Below, in pieces: positions 29,167 to 39,409 of a stretch of DNA of 64,000 bases. This stretch comes from Persicitalea sp038235275 (GTDB lineage Bacteria > Bacteroidota > Bacteroidia > Cytophagales > Spirosomataceae): NCBI GenBank assembly GCA_038235275.1, contig JBBSUC010000011.1:51174-115173 (forward strand). The letters run 5' to 3'. The notes beneath the pieces were generated by a model. It saw only the letters and a list, made by a program, of their open reading frames with translations. It was not told the DNA's origin and made no database searches. Each line of letters starts with the position of its first letter. The stretch's first letter is position 1. The position numbers were made by a program, and so were the translations under genes.

Positions 29167-29303
29167 GCGTAGAGGAGGTCCATCGAGAATGAGTTTGCCA
29201 CTCATCCCTGTAAACTTCCGTTGGGCTACCTGGATGCAACATTATCTTCATGGCTCCCCTCTTTGGGTTAAATCATTTAGTTCAACCCAAAACTTCAATA
29301 GCC

Positions 29304-29708
29304 ATGAAGAATGTAAAGAAAATGCTTGCCGTTGCCCTGTGCAGCCTGATGATGTTTCCCGCCCTCGCCAAAACCGACGGCCCCGATTATTTACCGCAAA
29401 AGCCCCACACCTTCGAAGTTGGGATCTACCGGGTAAAAGATTCGCTGAAAATGCGGTTGTTGCTGGAAAAGAAGGCGGGCGAGAAAGTAATGGTCCGCCT
29501 GCTAAATTCACAGGGGCAGGTGTTGCACGAAGAAGTAGTCGGCAAGCGGCAGCAGAAGTACGGCCGCAACTTTGATTTTTCGCAAATTAAGGACGGCCGC
29601 TACACGCTTGAAATCACTAATCGGGACGAAGTAATCAAGCGCTCGATTAATCTGACGACCACCGACCTGGTGGAAACGCCGACTCGGACGCTGGTGGCCC
29701 TTAACTAG
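29304..29708 (+). CDS. small secreted protein with a C-terminal Ig-like/sorting-type fold
   Basis: A 134-residue protein. The start at 29304 gives a signal peptide (MKNVKKMLAVALCSLMMFPA LA split as a typical SPI); an upstream in-frame ATG at 29250 gives no leader. The mature part is one beta-sandwich-like domain (RLLLEKKAGEKVMVRLLNSQ, 'FDFSQIKDGRYTLEIT') resembling the elements of type IX secretion C-terminal domains and DUF3244-like repeats, but standing alone. A powerful terminator follows, suggesting a monocistronic, possibly abundant product. Function unknown. Confidence 0.7.
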   Translation: MKNVKKMLAVALCSLMMFPALAKTDGPDYLPQKPHTFEVGIYRVKDSLKMRLLLEKKAGEKVMVRLLNSQGQVLHEEVVGKRQQKYGRNFDFSQIKDGRYTLEITNRDEVIKRSINLTTTDLVETPTRTLVALN

Positions 29709-29765
29709 CGAAGCCGAAGACATCCGGCTTTTGTCCGGAATCGAGTCCTGGATTTTTGCTGCTTT

Positions 29766-29813
29766 ACCCGGCTCTTCTTTTTCCGTCTGCGGATGGAAAA
29801 AGAAGAGCCGGGT
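29766..29813. terminator. strong hairpin terminator after the small secreted protein gene
   Basis: A 19-bp perfect stem (29766-29784 with 29795-29813) and 10-base loop. The A/T-rich part of the stem and the following ATTTC give it terminator character in the + direction. Confidence 0.85.
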
Positions 29814-29861
29814 ATTTCAATTTATACCGGAAAAAGTCGCTTGTAAATAATTTCACCCAAA

Positions 29862-29894
29862 AAGTTACGTACGGATAACTTCTTTTAGTAACTT
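29862..29894. promoter_or_regulatory. possible operator: AAGTTAC...GTAACTT
   Basis: AAGTTAC (29862-29868) and GTAACTT (29888-29894) form an inverted pair in the 250-base gap upstream of the molybdoenzyme gene, and a further TAACTT lies between them. It is a candidate regulator site only. Confidence 0.25.
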
Positions 29895-30065
29895 GCGAAG
29901 ACAAAAATATCAGGCAGGAAATTAGCACTGTTTACTCTGGCTTACTGGCGGAAGTGGTTTAGTGAGGATAGGAATTGGTAGGGAGGCCCGAACAAAAGTG
30001 GCTTTGTGCTTGAAAATACGATAGCATCTACTCGACCCTTCCAACTTCCCTAAACCCTTGAATTC

Positions 30066-33000
30066 ATGAAGAATACCGTCGATTTTTTCCTGAACGGGAA
30101 ACCCGTTTCACTGGAAAATCCATCTCCCGACTTACTACTCATCGATTACCTGCGATCGCCCGCGGTGGGATTGGCCGGCCCAAAAAAATCCTGCGGCCAG
30201 GGTGGCTGCGGGGGATGTACGGTCATTCTGTCGCAGTGGAACGAGCAAAAACAGAAGCCCGAGCACCGGGCGATCAATTCGTGCCTCCGCCCGGTCTGCG
30301 CCCTGGGGGGACTCGTCGTCACGACGGTCGAGGGAACGGGTGCCGCCCGCAAACCCGATCCGGCCTATCTGGTCCACCGGCCCAGCGCAACGCGGGGCGG
30401 CGTTCCCCTGGACGAGCAATATTCGCCCGTGTTGGTGGCAGCCCAGCAGGCCGCCGAATCTAAGCGTGAGTCAGTTATCGCCGCCGTGGTGGCGAACCAG
30501 GCAAAGCAATCGGTCACTGATCTTATAAAAATCATTAAGAAAATCCCCGACGCGCCGTCGGAACACTCACACGAGGGGATGAACCCAGTGGCGCATCGAC
30601 TGGCCCTCAACAACGGCAGCCAGTGCGGATACTGTAGCGTTGGGTTCGTGATGAACATGTCGGAATTCATCATCAACCATCCGAAAGCTACGAAAAAAGA
30701 GATCGAGGAAGCATTCGATGGTAATTTGTGTCGCTGCACGGGCTACCGGGCCATTCTTACGGGCATGAAAACGTTTGCCTCGGATTGGAATAAAGCGGAT
30801 GAGGACGACCGGATGCCGTGCGTCGAAGATCGGGAATGCGCCGAGCAACTGTCGGCCAATGTCGAAATCCCTTTTCCCGAGGCCGCTCAAGTTCCGGCCT
30901 CGGGGGTCTCGGCAGACCGGTGGCTTAGCCCGCTTTCTTTGCGCGAGTTGGCGGCGATCCTGGAAAACCAGCGCGACCACGCTACCCGGCTCGTATATGG
31001 TAATACGTCATTCGGTATTTACAAAGATGAATTTACCGAAACCACGCATTTTGTGGATATTCGGTTCCTGCCCGAACTGCATACGGCCAACGGCGTGAAA
31101 GACGGTTTCCTGCACGTCGCGGCGAGAACGACCTACAACGAACTGATCGCTTTGCTGGCTAAGTCCATCGAAGGCCTCGGGAAGAATTCAAAGAAAGGCA
31201 CCTCAGTTCTCGATGCGCTGGATTTCATGGCCCGTCGCACGGCGGGCCGCATCGTCCGCAACGTCGCCTCCGTCGGCGGCAATACGATGCTCGTGCTGAA
31301 ACATATTTCGAAAGGCAGCGGAGAACCTTTTCCGTCGGATTTGTTCACGGTGCTATTCGCCGTTGGAGCCGAAGTTCGCTTTTTCGAGTTGAAAGGGAAG
31401 GGCGGTTTCAAAGAAAATACCCTGACTGCCACCGAATTGGTCGAAGCCGTGGCCAAAGAACCCTCCCTGGCGGATCGTATCGTGCTCGCTTCCTACGCGA
31501 TTCCGCTGGGCGACCCCAGGGAAGTGGTGCTGGCCCAAAAGGTGGCCCTCCGCGAAGTCAACGCGCACAGTATCGTCAACGCAACGACTCACTTTGCGTT
31601 GGATAAAGATCTGGTGGTTCAATCGGTCGCCCTCGTATTTGGTGCCATCGCCCCCTACCCCTGGCGCGCTTCCGAAACGGAAAAAGCGATGCAAGGCCAG
31701 GAACTGACGCTGGATAGTGTGGCTCGCCTTTCAAAAATACTCGCGGGGGAGGTAGCCGGAGAATTGGACCGTTGGAAGGAGCGCCTGAGGGAAGTCCCCG
31801 ACGAGGGATTCACGGCGGAGTACCGGACCCAACTCGCGGTTTCTTTTTTGTACAAAGCCATCGTCAACGCCTTGCTGGCGCGGGGCGTTGACGTTCCCGA
31901 AGCCCTGGTTTCCAGTGGCGAAGTCCAGTGGGGCAACTGGCCGATCAGCAACGGGAAGCAGACCTACCAGTCGCAGGCCTTCAAAGCGCCCGTGTCCCAG
32001 CCGATCATTAAAGTCACGGCAATGTACCAGACCTCGGGGCAACTCCGCTACGCGCAGGAACTCCCGGTACCGCCGCTCACGTTGAACGGGGCGTTTGTGC
32101 AAAGTCGTCGCGCCCTGATGAACTACCACTTCGTAATTCCGGGTAACGAGAAGGAAGTATCGGCGGAGGTTTTGCGAAAATACCTCAGCGAAATCTTCGA
32201 CCCGTTTACCGATTTGATCACCCACAAGAATGTCAAGAACGGGGGCGTCAATCTGCAGGGCATGGGCCTCGACCAGCCTTTGTTTGCCGTGGATATGGTC
32301 AGCTACGTGGGTCAGTCGATCGCGATGGTGCTGGCGGCCAGCGAACAGGACGCCATCCGAATAGCTGCCTACGTGTCAGCGAACTGCGTGGCTTACGCCA
32401 AACCCGGCCGACCCTGGACGGGGCTATGGAGCGAACCCATCGTCGATTTGCTGGACGCCATCAAAAAAGGCAGCATTTTCCCCGACGCCCCGGTGGCGGC
32501 TTCCTACTTGTCGCATATCTGGAAAGTCGTTCGGCCCGGCAGTCAGTTCGACTGGGCCGTAAAAGACATGCCGAGCCAGCCCAAAACCCTGCGGCGCGAC
32601 CAGCCCATCGTTACGCGCGAAGCGCTGGTCGGCACGGCTCCCTGCACGGTCGTCGAATCTTCCCAACTTTGCGGGGGTCAGGCGCATTTCTACATGGAAA
32701 CGCAGGCGTGTATCGCCACGCCCGTCAATGAAGGCCGGATGATCGTGCAGCCTTCGGTCCAGAGTCCGGGGGGAATGCACGATACCGTAGCGATGGCCCT
32801 GGGTGTGCAACAGCATCAGGTGGAAGTCAGGGTGCCGCCCGTGGGCGGAGCTTTCGGGGGAAAAACCGAACCGACCCGTTTTGTCGCTGGTCCGACCGCC
32901 GTAGCCGCCAAAGCTACCAAAAGGCCGGTTCGTGTGGCCGTCCCGCGCGACGAAGACACCGCGCTGATCGGCAAGCGCCACGCCTACTACGGTGAATACC

Positions 33001-34652
33001 AGATCGCCATTGACGCCGGAATAGAACGAAACGACGACCGGGGTATCCTGCACGGGTTCCAGTTGGCGATGTGGGGCGATGGGGGGGCCTTCTACGATTG
33101 CTCGTTCGTGGTATCGAACTGCATTCAACTACGAACCGATAATGCGTATCGCATTGCTAATTTCGAGAGCCAAATCGACGTGTGTCGAACCAACACGGCC
33201 CCGAACACGGCCATGCGGGCGTTCGGCGACGTTCAGGGCAAGAATATGGTCGAAAACGCGATCGACGATGCCGCCGTTGCCATTGGCATGCGGCCCGAGG
33301 ATGTGCGGGAGAAAAACATGTACGACCGCGGCGATGTGACGCCGTTCGGACAAGCGCTTTCGTACTGCTACATGAAGCAGGTGTGGGCCTACGCAAAGGA
33401 GGTTGCCAAATTTGAAGAAAAATCCAAGGAGGTCGAGCAATTCAACAAAGCAAACAAGTGGCGTAAGCGGGGTATCGCCATGATTCCGGTGAAGTACGGC
33501 TCGGGCTACAATCTTCTGCTCCTCGAACAGTCGTCCGCCATCGTGGCCGTCAATCCCGGCGATGGCACGATCGTTATCCATCAAGGCGGTGTCGAGATTG
33601 GCCAGGGCCTTGTTACCCAGGCGCAACAGGTTGCCGCTTACGTGCTGGGGGTGCCTATGGAAATGATCTTTATCGACGACGTCAACACGGGCATTACCCC
33701 CCACCCGACCAGCACGGGGGCTTCGGCGGGTACGCCCTACGCCTGCGAGGCGGTGAAGCAGACCTGCCAGCAGTTGCGGGCGCGGCTAATGGAGTTTGGC
33801 TTCCAGATGTTGAAAGATAAAGGGGAAGACTGGTGCCAAAAGAATCACATCGACTTCTGGAACTACGGAGCGGGTGAAGGCAAAGGCTGGGCAACGCCCT
33901 TTTCCGATGCCCATGGATCCACCAAGCTGATCTGGCAGCAGTTGGTCAATGTGGCCTCCGCCAATCGGGTCAATCTCATTGCTTCTTTCACGGCAAAAAT
34001 CAAGGGGGGGGAGGTGCCGGTACCGGCGATGGTTTTCAAGGGAGAAGCGGACCAGCCGGACATTCCGGGCATCGAGCGAATCAAAAACGCGCAACTCGGC
34101 GGCGGGGTCGATTCGTTTGTGGGCTTCACCTACTCCGCCGCCTGTTCGGTGGCAGAGGTCGATGTCCTCACCGGCGAGGTGAAGATCATCAGTTCCGACA
34201 TCGTGTTCGACATGGGCTGGAGCCTGAATCCGGCCATCGACATTGGGCAGGTCGAAGGGGCATTTGTGCAGGGGATTGGCTACCTGCTGACCGAAAAACT
34301 GGTGTTCGAACCCGAAGGGGAGCAGAAGGGCCGACTCAACACGGTCAACACCTGGCGCTATAAAATCCCGGCTATCACGACTATTCCATTGGAAATGAAC
34401 ACCTATCTTTTCCCCCGGAATGATAAATCAGTTGCCAATATCCCGGAAGATCCCAACCAAATCTTCTCGGCCAAAGAGGTCGGCGAACCCCCGCTGGTGC
34501 TGGCCAACAGCGTTTTCTTCGCCATCAAGGCGGCTATCCGAGCCTCCCGCACCGAGCGCAAGCTTCCCGCACTTTTCCGCTTCGACGCCCCGGCGACGGT
34601 TCAGGAAGTACGGCAGGCCTGCGAAGTAAGGGAAGACGACCTGGGCAATTAA
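30066..34652 (+). CDS. single-chain xanthine dehydrogenase/aldehyde oxidase-family molybdoenzyme
   Basis: A 1528-residue fusion of all parts that bacteria usually split over two or three genes. Plant-type [2Fe-2S] cysteines C43, C48, C51 and C73 have the same numbering as I recall for mammalian XDH. The second cluster cysteines are C187, C190, C222 and C224, about 74 residues late because of an insertion at about 95-175. An FAD domain follows (about 285-530; RIVRNVASVGGNTML), then the Mo-pterin domains with VGGAFGGKTEPTRF, TAMRAFGDVQGKNMVENAID and the catalytic Glu1474 in AKEVGEPPLV. No signal peptide, so cytoplasmic. It hydroxylates a purine, aldehyde or N-heterocycle; the substrate is not predictable by eye. 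Confidence 0.9.
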   Translation: MKNTVDFFLNGKPVSLENPSPDLLLIDYLRSPAVGLAGPKKSCGQGGCGGCTVILSQWNEQKQKPEHRAINSCLRPVCALGGLVVTTVEGTGAARKPDPAYLVHRPSATRGGVPLDEQYSPVLVAAQQAAESKRESVIAAVVANQAKQSVTDLIKIIKKIPDAPSEHSHEGMNPVAHRLALNNGSQCGYCSVGFVMNMSEFIINHPKATKKEIEEAFDGNLCRCTGYRAILTGMKTFASDWNKADEDDRMPCVEDRECAEQLSANVEIPFPEAAQVPASGVSADRWLSPLSLRELAAILENQRDHATRLVYGNTSFGIYKDEFTETTHFVDIRFLPELHTANGVKDGFLHVAARTTYNELIALLAKSIEGLGKNSKKGTSVLDALDFMARRTAGRIVRNVASVGGNTMLVLKHISKGSGEPFPSDLFTVLFAVGAEVRFFELKGKGGFKENTLTATELVEAVAKEPSLADRIVLASYAIPLGDPREVVLAQKVALREVNAHSIVNATTHFALDKDLVVQSVALVFGAIAPYPWRASETEKAMQGQELTLDSVARLSKILAGEVAGELDRWKERLREVPDEGFTAEYRTQLAVSFLYKAIVNALLARGVDVPEALVSSGEVQWGNWPISNGKQTYQSQAFKAPVSQPIIKVTAMYQTSGQLRYAQELPVPPLTLNGAFVQSRRALMNYHFVIPGNEKEVSAEVLRKYLSEIFDPFTDLITHKNVKNGGVNLQGMGLDQPLFAVDMVSYVGQSIAMVLAASEQDAIRIAAYVSANCVAYAKPGRPWTGLWSEPIVDLLDAIKKGSIFPDAPVAASYLSHIWKVVRPGSQFDWAVKDMPSQPKTLRRDQPIVTREALVGTAPCTVVESSQLCGGQAHFYMETQACIATPVNEGRMIVQPSVQSPGGMHDTVAMALGVQQHQVEVRVPPVGGAFGGKTEPTRFVAGPTAVAAKATKRPVRVAVPRDEDTALIGKRHAYYGEYQIAIDAGIERNDDRGILHGFQLAMWGDGGAFYDCSFVVSNCIQLRTDNAYRIANFESQIDVCRTNTAPNTAMRAFGDVQGKNMVENAIDDAAVAIGMRPEDVREKNMYDRGDVTPFGQALSYCYMKQVWAYAKEVAKFEEKSKEVEQFNKANKWRKRGIAMIPVKYGSGYNLLLLEQSSAIVAVNPGDGTIVIHQGGVEIGQGLVTQAQQVAAYVLGVPMEMIFIDDVNTGITPHPTSTGASAGTPYACEAVKQTCQQLRARLMEFGFQMLKDKGEDWCQKNHIDFWNYGAGEGKGWATPFSDAHGSTKLIWQQLVNVASANRVNLIASFTAKIKGGEVPVPAMVFKGEADQPDIPGIERIKNAQLGGGVDSFVGFTYSAACSVAEVDVLTGEVKIISSDIVFDMGWSLNPAIDIGQVEGAFVQGIGYLLTEKLVFEPEGEQKGRLNTVNTWRYKIPAITTIPLEMNTYLFPRNDKSVANIPEDPNQIFSAKEVGEPPLVLANSVFFAIKAAIRASRTERKLPALFRFDAPATVQEVRQACEVREDDLGN

Positions 34653-34743
34653 ACACGCATCAGGCGAAAAGCCAGTTTTTCGTCCGTCCAATCCAGCGGC
34701 AATCCATTGAATTCCCAAATAAACCACCTAAACCTCCTCCAAA

Positions 34744-36174
34744 ATGAAAAAGCTTGCTCTCTTACTTTGCGCAATTCCCTGCTTCCTGACCTCTTGTGGT
34801 GAAAAACCCACCCAGACCCCGGACACCCCTCCCCCGGTCGCTGCGGGAATGTTGGCCCAATTGGGCCAGCCGGTAAACACCTTCCCTGATTTCGGATTCA
34901 TGGTCAGCCCCCAGGAATACCAGGAAAAATATTCCGATCAGCCCCTGTTCCGGCTGAAAACGGATTTCCCTCAGGAAAAACCCGAGGCCATGCCCGCCTT
35001 CTTTTCGATCGACTTCAAGGCCGAACCCTTGAAATACATCGAAGCAGTCCGGGATTACGCCTTTGAAGGTAACTTGCCCGATTGGGATCCCTTTAGAAAC
35101 AAAACGCGCAACTGGTACCACATCCCCTGGTTGCATCCTACCACCACCGGATCCAACGCTTACCCCCCAAACGGAGGGACGGAAGGCTTTCGCGGCCTGA
35201 TTAAAGAGGCACCCGTGGGGGCGTACCAACTGGGGCCGGACGAAGTCGGCGTCAAAGGTGACTATTCCGTATATGCCGTTACGCTCATTAACGACATGGC
35301 TGGCTACGCCATGTACCGCATGTGGAAAGACCCCGAAAACCCCAATCCGAAGGCCTTGGACAAAAGGTATCCCGAGGGCGGATTTCCCGAAGGAACCGTC
35401 TTCGCCAAACTGCTCTTCACCGATGCTCCCAAGGGTACCGACAAGGTGGACTACCTGGTAAATCCGCTGCAGTGGAAAGCGTATATTACCAATAACTTCT
35501 GGGTAGACTCCACCCGGTCCGTCAATACGGTAAACCTGTTGCAAATGGACATTTCCGTCCGCGATCCACGGGCGGACCGCAGCCCGACCAATCCGCAGGG
35601 AACGGGTTGGGTCTTTGGGACTTTTTGCTACAACGGAAAGCTCGACAACGCGAACAAATTCATGAACCTTGTCCCCGTGGGACTCATGTGGGGCAATGAC
35701 CCCGACAACAAGGTAAACATGACCAACCCTTTCCCGCCCATCAGGACGGTCGTCAACGATGACCTCAAGGAAACCGTCATTTTTGAAAGTGTCAATCTCC
35801 CACCCCAGCACCTGGGCTGGAATGGCCGACTAAACGGGCCAGCCGACTTGAACACCGTCTCCTGCCTCTCGTGCCACAATGCCGCGCAATACCCTCAGAT
35901 TACCTCCCTGGTTCCTGACGGAGCCGTGCCCGACGGTGGCCAGGCCCCGCCCATTCCGGGCGGGACCGAAGCCTGGATGAAATGGTTTCAGAACCTGGAC
36001 TGCGGCACCTCCCTGGACGACCGGGTTTATTCCACGGACTTCTCTTTTCAGGTGGCCATCGCGTTGCAGAATTTTTTTGATGTAAAGAACGCCGATCAGC
36101 AGGGAAGTTGGGCGCTCCAGTACCAGGCCCCTCGCGTTCCCATTCGCCGGGGAGACCCTACGCGCAGCAAGTGA
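34744..36174 (+). CDS. lipoprotein with a single CxxCH haem c site, partner of the molybdoenzyme gene
   Basis: A 476-residue lipoprotein (lipobox PCFLTSC, Cys18). Most of the chain is unfamiliar; RNWYHIPWLHP and 'FVPVGLMWGNDP'-like segments (MNLVPVGLMWGNDPDNK) recur in uncharacterised haem lipoproteins I have seen beside oxidases. 'VSCLSCHNAAQYP' holds one c-type haem attachment site (C374, C377, H378). It follows the molybdoenzyme gene after 91 bases in the same direction and is probably co-transcribed. An electron-transfer link is attractive, but the two are predicted in different compartments. A hairpin lies just past the stop. Confidence 0.7.
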   Translation: MKKLALLLCAIPCFLTSCGEKPTQTPDTPPPVAAGMLAQLGQPVNTFPDFGFMVSPQEYQEKYSDQPLFRLKTDFPQEKPEAMPAFFSIDFKAEPLKYIEAVRDYAFEGNLPDWDPFRNKTRNWYHIPWLHPTTTGSNAYPPNGGTEGFRGLIKEAPVGAYQLGPDEVGVKGDYSVYAVTLINDMAGYAMYRMWKDPENPNPKALDKRYPEGGFPEGTVFAKLLFTDAPKGTDKVDYLVNPLQWKAYITNNFWVDSTRSVNTVNLLQMDISVRDPRADRSPTNPQGTGWVFGTFCYNGKLDNANKFMNLVPVGLMWGNDPDNKVNMTNPFPPIRTVVNDDLKETVIFESVNLPPQHLGWNGRLNGPADLNTVSCLSCHNAAQYPQITSLVPDGAVPDGGQAPPIPGGTEAWMKWFQNLDCGTSLDDRVYSTDFSFQVAIALQNFFDVKNADQQGSWALQYQAPRVPIRRGDPTRSK

Positions 36175-36186
36175 TTTTGTAGGCTG

Positions 36187-36217
36187 ACGCGGACAGCGTT
36201 CCAAATGCTGTCCGCGT
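36187..36217. terminator. hairpin downstream of the haem lipoprotein gene
   Basis: ACGCGGACAGC (36187-36197) pairs with GCTGTCCGCGT (36207-36217) around 9 bases. No T-run follows directly, so the terminator role is tentative. Confidence 0.5.
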
Positions 36218-36296
36218 TGAAGTATTGGGAGCGTTTTTTCATTTTTATTGATTCAAAAGAGCGTTTTTTGGTCTTGTTCGCATCATTGAACGTATA

Positions 36297-36785
36297 TTGG
36301 GTCTTTTCCTGTCCCTGGTGGGATCTTTTTCAGGCTCGCCAACAGCACAAAGCGGCATTTTGCGTAATAGCGTGGCAAAAAATCTCAGGTCCTTCCTGGT
36401 ACTTCTATTATTGGCCAATTATCTGTTCCTGGCCGGGATGGGCTTCGTTAGCCGACCGGAGCAGGACCCGTTCATCGTGCTGATCCAACACAAAGCCGCC
36501 GAAAGTCAGCACTACGAGTCGCGCCAGTACATGCGGACAGCCGGGTTAGAGGCTTTCATAGCCGAAGCCCTGAGTACGCGCTATCGGGACGCGCCCGACA
36601 CCCAGGATCAGCTGCTGCTTTCGATAACCATTGCGGTGGACGCTCACGCGCTGCCGGATGATCTCCAATTTCAAATACTTCTCCCCTACCAGCCCAAAGG
36701 CAATCCGCATCATTACGCGATGCTGCCGTTGAAAGATATTGCGCTGGCTATCTACTCCCCGCCGGAATTCTGCGGCATGGCCTGA
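36297..36785 (+). CDS. small hypothetical protein with one membrane segment, upstream of a siderophore receptor
   Basis: Up to 162 residues. The start is uncertain: TTG at 36297, or GTG at 36372, which would put the hydrophobic stretch (FLVLLLLANYLFLAGMGF) at the N-terminus as a signal or anchor and looks better. The rest is soluble and predicted to face the periplasm (QYMRTAGLEAFIAEALSTRY). I do not recognise a family. It sits 174 bases before a TonB-dependent siderophore receptor in the same direction, so a role in metal uptake is a guess. Confidence 0.5.
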   Translation: MGLFLSLVGSFSGSPTAQSGILRNSVAKNLRSFLVLLLLANYLFLAGMGFVSRPEQDPFIVLIQHKAAESQHYESRQYMRTAGLEAFIAEALSTRYRDAPDTQDQLLLSITIAVDAHALPDDLQFQILLPYQPKGNPHHYAMLPLKDIALAIYSPPEFCGMA

Positions 36786-36959
36786 GTTTCCTGGCCTTAT
36801 TTCTCTTGTTGAATCATCCTTTCTGCCGCTCGTAGCGGCTGACCTGTGCGTTTTACAGGCCAGTACGATTTGGCTTCAGGATAGCGTGGCGTCGCCCACG
36901 CGTGAAATCTTCTTTTCCAAAATTCATTTCCTGCCTTCGCAGGATCACTACCTGATTCT

Positions 36960-39325
36960 ATGAACTTTAAATTTATTCTCCTCCTGCTCGCATTCGCAGG
37001 CATTACCCGGACGAGCTACGCCCACAATGGCAGCCTGTCGGGCCACATCGTTTCCGCCAATAACGAGCCGCTCGCCGGGGCAACCGTGAGTCTGCAAAAT
37101 AAGGCTTACAATACAGTTACCGACGAGAAAGGATATTTTATTCTGCGTCAGGTTCCGGCTGGATCCTACACGCTGACGGCCTCCTCGATGGGCTATTCCG
37201 CCGCCCGGCAAAACGTGGTTATCACCGCCCAAAAGCCGACGGTACTGGAACTACAGCTTTCCGAAAATAATACGGAATTGGAAGTGGTAACCATCACCGG
37301 AAAAAGTAGCCAGTACAAGGCCGACAACTCCTCGCTGGCCACGCGCACCGATGTACCGTTGCTCGAAACCCCACAATCGGTGCAGGTCATTTCCCAGCAG
37401 GTTATTAAAGACCGTCAGGCTTTTACCCTCAATGACATCGCTCCGTTGATGACGGGCGTCAAGGCCAACAACGGCATGGGCGCCTTTGGTTTACGGGGTT
37501 TTACGGGCTATAATCCCAACAGCGCCAGTTTTACTACCTTCAACGGCATCCGGGGGACCTTGTACATGTGGAGCCAGCAGCCATTGCTTTACAACATTGA
37601 AAAGGTGGAAGTTTTGCGCGGCCCGGCTTCAGTGCTGTTCAGCGAAGGAATGCCCGGCGGCGTGATCAATTTTGTCACGAAAAAACCGCTGGCTGAAAAA
37701 CGGTTTGAAGTGACGGCTTCCTACGGCACCTGGAACATGGCCCGCTTCTCCGGCGACGCCACCGGGCCGTTGACCCGCAACGGCAAGCTCCTGTACCGCG
37801 CTATTATCGGCTACGACCGCACCAACAGCTTTCGGGATTACCAGAAGGTACAAAACCTTTTCCTCGCGCCCTCGCTTACCTACGTTTTTTCCGCCAATAC
37901 CAACCTGAACGTGGAAGTCAACTACGCCGACGAAAAAAGCGTGCAGCAATACGACCGGGGCACTTACGTAAAAGACAACGGCAACGGAACCTACGATTTT
38001 GATTACTATCCCAATAACCTGACGGTCAATAGCCCGAATGATTTTGGTAGAGCCAAAAATTCCTCCGTTGCCGCCACTTTTAACCATCGCTTTGGTCAGA
38101 ATCTGACGCTGGCGGTCGTTCAGCGGTACGTGCGCAGCCAGTTTACTTTTTCTGATCATTTCGTGCGGGGAGCGATCCGCAACGACTCCATCAGCCGCAA
38201 CTATTCCTACTGGGAATACGACCAATTCAACGCCCAAACCACCGCCTACCTCAACTACAAGGTGGCCACGGGCAAGGTCAGGCACAGTTTTCTGGCCGGG
38301 GTCGATTACAACCGCTTCGGCTGGACCAAAAATGACTACCGCAATTCGCCTTCCACGCGCATCTCGATTTTGAATCCCAACTACGCCAACGACGTTCCGG
38401 CACCCAACCCCAAAGTCGATTATTACGACGACAACAAGCAGGCGACCGACCTGATGGGTAGTTATTTGCAGGATCAGATTAGTTTGGGGGCCAAAGTCAA
38501 GGCGCTGCTCTCCCTGCGCTACGATCACTACGACCTGGTGCAGACGCCCCTCTCGAAGCGGGACGATTTGCAGGGCGACGCCTCGGTGGCCAGCGCGTGG
38601 TTGCCCCGTTTCGGGTTAGTGTATTTGCCTTTACAAAACATCTCGCTCTACGGAAGCTACACCAAATCCTTCTCGCCGCAAACGTCCAACAGCGGGGGCG
38701 CGGGCGGACCTTTCCCGCCGAGGGAGGCCGTGCAGTATGAGGTGGGATACAAGGGTGATTTCTTCAAAAAGCAATTTTCCACCACGGTGGCGGCTTACAC
38801 CATCGACTACACGAACATCCTCGCCGCCGATCCTTCCGCCGACAATCCCAACCGCCAAACGCTGGTCCCCGGCACCAAAAGCAAGGGCATCGAAGTGACC
38901 CTGCAAGGCACCGTCAAGGGGTTGAGTATCCTTACGGGCTACGCCTACAACGATCATTCACTTACCTCAAATAGCACAATCGGCAAGCAGGGCGACCGCG
39001 CTACGTCAACGCGCCCCACCATCTCGCCAACGTCCTGCTTAAGTACGATTTCCGGGGTAGGACGCTCAACGGCCTGGGCCTTGGAGTGGGTGGCCGCTAC
39101 ACCAGCGATCAGGTAGGCAGTCAGGGCAATCAGGCTTTTGTCGTACCAGCGTCGACGGTGCTGGATGCGTTGGCCAACTACCAGATGCAGCAATTCAACG
39201 TGCAGTTTAATGTGTACAATTTTACCAACGCCCGCTACTTCCTGGGCGGCTTATCCAGAAATACGGTGGCCCCCCTGGGAAATCCCATCAATTTCCGGCT
39301 CGGGGTAGCGTACACGATTTTTTGA
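36960..39325 (+). pseudogene. TonB-dependent siderophore receptor, single frameshift near the C-terminus
   Basis: The first frame gives 680 good residues: signal peptide, CarboxypepD_reg (about 25-100), a plug starting 'LLETPQSVQVISQQVIKDRQ' with 'GLRGFTGYNP' and 'VEVLRGPASVLFSEGMPGGV', and barrel strands of the FhuA/ferrichrome type. At about 38996-39001 (GACCGCGCTACG) the frame breaks; the true continuation, YVNAPHHLANVLLKYDF, is in another frame and reads to the stop at 39325, ending in 'GVAYTIF' with the terminal Phe expected of a barrel. A one-base loss explains it. It is either a recent pseudogene or a sequencing error; everything else is intact. Confidence 0.85.
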
Positions 39326-39409
39326 TTAGCATTCACTACCGTTCCCTTTTTAATAAAAATTCATTGCCGTTCCCTTTCTTTATTTTCAATTTACATTTTA
39401 AAATTATCA

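Noticed and set aside
36786..36959. Riboswitch upstream of the siderophore receptor
   Set aside because: Several small stems can be drawn, but no core of a cobalamin, NiCo or other known riboswitch is present.
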